Source: F23-D06 sp045116675
Lineage (GTDB): Bacteria > Bacteroidota > Bacteroidia > Bacteroidales > WCHB1-69
Direction of reading: 5' to 3'
Assembly: GCA_045116675.1 (NCBI GenBank)
Contig: JBGUMF010000098.1
Coordinates: forward strand, 1-13,979
DNA: 13,979 nt
Below the pieces are notes generated by a model. The model made no database searches and had not been told where the DNA came from. It was given only the letters and a program-made list of their open reading frames with translations. The translations under genes and the position numbers were made by a program. Of this stretch, positions 13,301 to 13,979 are shown in pieces; within the stretch, counting starts at the first letter, position 1; each line of letters begins with the position of its first letter.

Positions 13301-13979
13301 ACGTCCGGCGACACGCTCCTGGCCCCCAGGTAATGGGCCATGGTCTCCACCACGCCGTGATGCAATCCAAAAGCAGTCTTGAGGAGATTCTCGCCGTAGC
13401 CCGTCACCGCGCTGTTCACAATACGTGGGGCGAAGCCATGCTCATCACATGTCTGCTTGAAGGTTTTCAGGGCCTGCAAAAACGCTCCGAAACTGTTGCC
13501 GTTGTTGGAACGATAATCCCGATAGAGCAAACGTCCCTCCTCGTCCAGCACCACCAGTTTGGTCGTGGTGGATCCGGAGTCCACGCCCATGAAGATGTTG
13601 GGGCTTTTCACCTCCTCCCACGTCACGCGAGGCACGAAGAAGTTCTGTTTCTGCTGTTTCCATTTCTCAAAACTACCAGCATTTTCAAATAACGATGCCA
13701 ATCGGTTTTGAAACAGCACATCATTATCAATAGACAGATTTTCAATATCATGCAGAAAATCACGCATCGGGATAGGCTCGGGGCATTGCGTTTCGGCCAT
13801 CAGGGCGGTGCCGTACGCGGGCACCACGCGTGCGTCGGGCACGGAAACACAATCCGTATCGGAGATATGAAGATTTTCCTGAAACGTCTTCCTCAGCATG
13901 GGCAGGAACGCGAACGGGCCGCCGCAGAAGAAGACGGGCGGCTGTACGTCAAGGCCGCGCGAGAGGGTGCCGATGACCT
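10339..13979 (-). CDS. Giant ASKHA-type 2-hydroxyacyl-CoA dehydratase activase fusion (5' end outside the window)
   Basis: The frame is open through the window edge at 13979, and translation beyond the Met at 13899 gives VIGTLSRGL and PPVFFCGGPFAFLPM, which continues the protein, so that Met is internal; 1212 codons lie in the window. The order is: the end of a first ASKHA (BadF/BcrA-type ATPase) domain (window edge to about 13790); a linker; a complete second ASKHA domain with the phosphate loop DSGSTTTK (about 13560-13582), NSAVTGYG, LDIGGQDMKAIF, the cluster cysteine in NEACSSGCGSF (TGC at 13210-13212) and the second one in RCTVFMNS (about 13085-13098), and GGTFKNLAVV; then a Cys-rich CPGCANQC / CYYSGNNCEK segment, a DUF2229-like region (IPRTLGMFELYPFWHALF) and a long HgdB/D-component-like C-terminal part. 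The family's activases use ATP to drive an electron into a dehydratase; this fused form is common in Bacteroidota but its substrate is unknown. The activase subunit is normally about 260 residues, so this is a multidomain protein. Confidence 0.88.
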   Translation of the reverse strand, partial: VIGTLSRGLDVQPPVFFCGGPFAFLPMLRKTFQENLHISDTDCVSVPDARVVPAYGTALMAETQCPEPIPMRDFLHDIENLSIDNDVLFQNRLASLFENAGSFEKWKQQKQNFFVPRVTWEEVKSPNIFMGVDSGSTTTKLVVLDEEGRLLYRDYRSNNGNSFGAFLQALKTFKQTCDEHGFAPRIVNSAVTGYGENLLKTAFGLHHGVVETMAHYLGARSVSPDVSFILDIGGQDMKAIFVEHQAIRRLEINEACSSGCGSFIETFAKMLGYTVADFARIACEAKHPYDLGTRCTVFMNSKVKQAMREGTTPEDISAGFAYSVIKNCLFKVLKLRKIEELGDHIVVQGGTFKNLAVVRALELLTGRDVRFSDIPELMGAYGCALFAKEQPVTQVLTLDELLAIREFETEQQTCPGCANQCTVIQYKFSNNRCYYSGNNCEKIFANESEVMRKGTNQHHERLKMLFQRPIVPQKQATLTIGIPRTLGMFELYPFWHALFSECGFRVQLSGKSTNPLYEQGIHTVMSENICFPAKLMHGHVYDLAKKKVDRIFYPYVVMEQKADDQVRNSYNCPIVAGYSDVMKNAIDTVERFNIPFDAPVVSLNNEELLRKGCQAYLRTLGVDKKPAERAIAAAVKAQQSFIAQQHQRAQEIVREAHRHDRMVVVLAGRPYHADPLIQHKISDVLSDMGIDVVTEFVADEENTEVYKELVAVTQWTYPNRIFKAAHYVANSPDNVHFMMITSFGCGPDAFIIDETHDILDRKGKSFTLLKVDDVNNIGSLRLRVRSMVESLKFSRKMDMNKSFVTTPAFQNADRRRTILGPTFASGYTEFFPTFFKMAGYKLVVLPMGDKECVDLGLQYSNNEVCYPATIVVGSLIKALRSGKYDLNDVAVIITQTGGQCRATNYIMLIKKALVAAGFEQVPVLSLALGNTLANEQPGFVVDAKKLALPAIFSLLYADCLSRMYYAARPRELQRGIAKEIRFKYIEKSFPLIEARDYKGLRKLLAEAVKEYMANMDCNKPLPQIGVVGEIYIKYNEFGHLNVLDWLADQGVEVVAPSIYNFFMNSFVNQHINKKLNIKEVEQPLFVSDAIYKLIFHYAKAYDKICAPFPYYRPFADMFHEAKLASRIVNMAANFGEGWLIPAEMSALAESGVKNIISLQPFACISNHIIAKGIEKKIRQFYPDLNMLFLDFDGGTSEANVFNRLHFMIENEL

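Noticed and set aside
10285..13692. Long plus-strand ORFs opposite the giant activase gene (for example 11710-12975 and 10285-11241)
   Set aside because: They are antisense shadows of a GC-rich gene: His/Arg/Gln-rich translations without recognisable motifs, while the minus strand has clear family motifs.
13897..13899. Met at 13899 as the start of the giant activase gene
   Set aside because: The frame stays open to 13979 and encodes FFCGGPFAFLPM, which continues an ASKHA domain, so the gene begins outside the window.
1..13979. tRNA, rRNA, insertion sequence or phage attachment site
   Set aside because: No transposase, integrase, cloverleaf or rRNA-like stretch was seen on either strand, including around the cassette edges.

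Overview
The window looks like chromosomal DNA of a Bacteroidota member, most likely Bacteroidales. Three things point there: -7 promoter boxes of the Bacteroidota form TAnnTTTG at 2641-2648, 7097-7104 (minus) and 10290-10297 (minus); family content typical of the phylum (RHS tips ending in DPNGEE, a GWxTD-domain protein, a sigma/membrane anti-sigma pair, a very large dehydratase-activase fusion); and a Bacteroidota-style lipoprotein. Species cannot be read from the sequence.

Region 1 (1-2147, plus strand) is a strongly AT-rich accessory cassette. It starts with the last part of an RHS core joined to a C-terminal domain that carries the fingerprint of zinc peptidases of the M15 / D-Ala-D-Ala carboxypeptidase type. 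A small signal-anchored protein follows in ATGA overlap and is the natural immunity candidate. Next come a short orphan ORF that resembles the end of another polymorphic-toxin tip, and a predicted lipoprotein, a second putative toxin/immunity pair. The RHS tip has no RHS body in the window; the bases before it look like intergenic repeat sequence.

Region 2 (2148-2696) has no intact gene. It holds a frameshifted coding remnant (2150-2349), a GC-rich patch of inverted repeats, three diverged hairpin units with covarying stems (about 2447-2587), and a promoter for the next operon.

Region 3 (2697-6022, plus strand) is a tight three-gene operon of ordinary, GC-richer chromosomal DNA: a rhomboid membrane protease, a membrane-anchored endonuclease/exonuclease/phosphatase (EEP) family protein, and a lipoprotein with probable TPR repeats. 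It ends tail-to-tail with region 4, with stop codons overlapping by four bases and no room for a terminator.

Region 4 (6019-13979, minus strand) reads right to left: the 3' three-quarters or so of a giant ASKHA-type 2-hydroxyacyl-CoA dehydratase activase fusion (truncated by the window edge), a terminator followed directly by a promoter, then a three-gene cluster (GWxTD protein, small PglC-like sugar transferase, phosphate-selective-porin-like outer membrane protein), then an ECF sigma factor and its overlapping anti-sigma candidate. The cluster suggests an envelope theme, but no common pathway is proven by the sequence.
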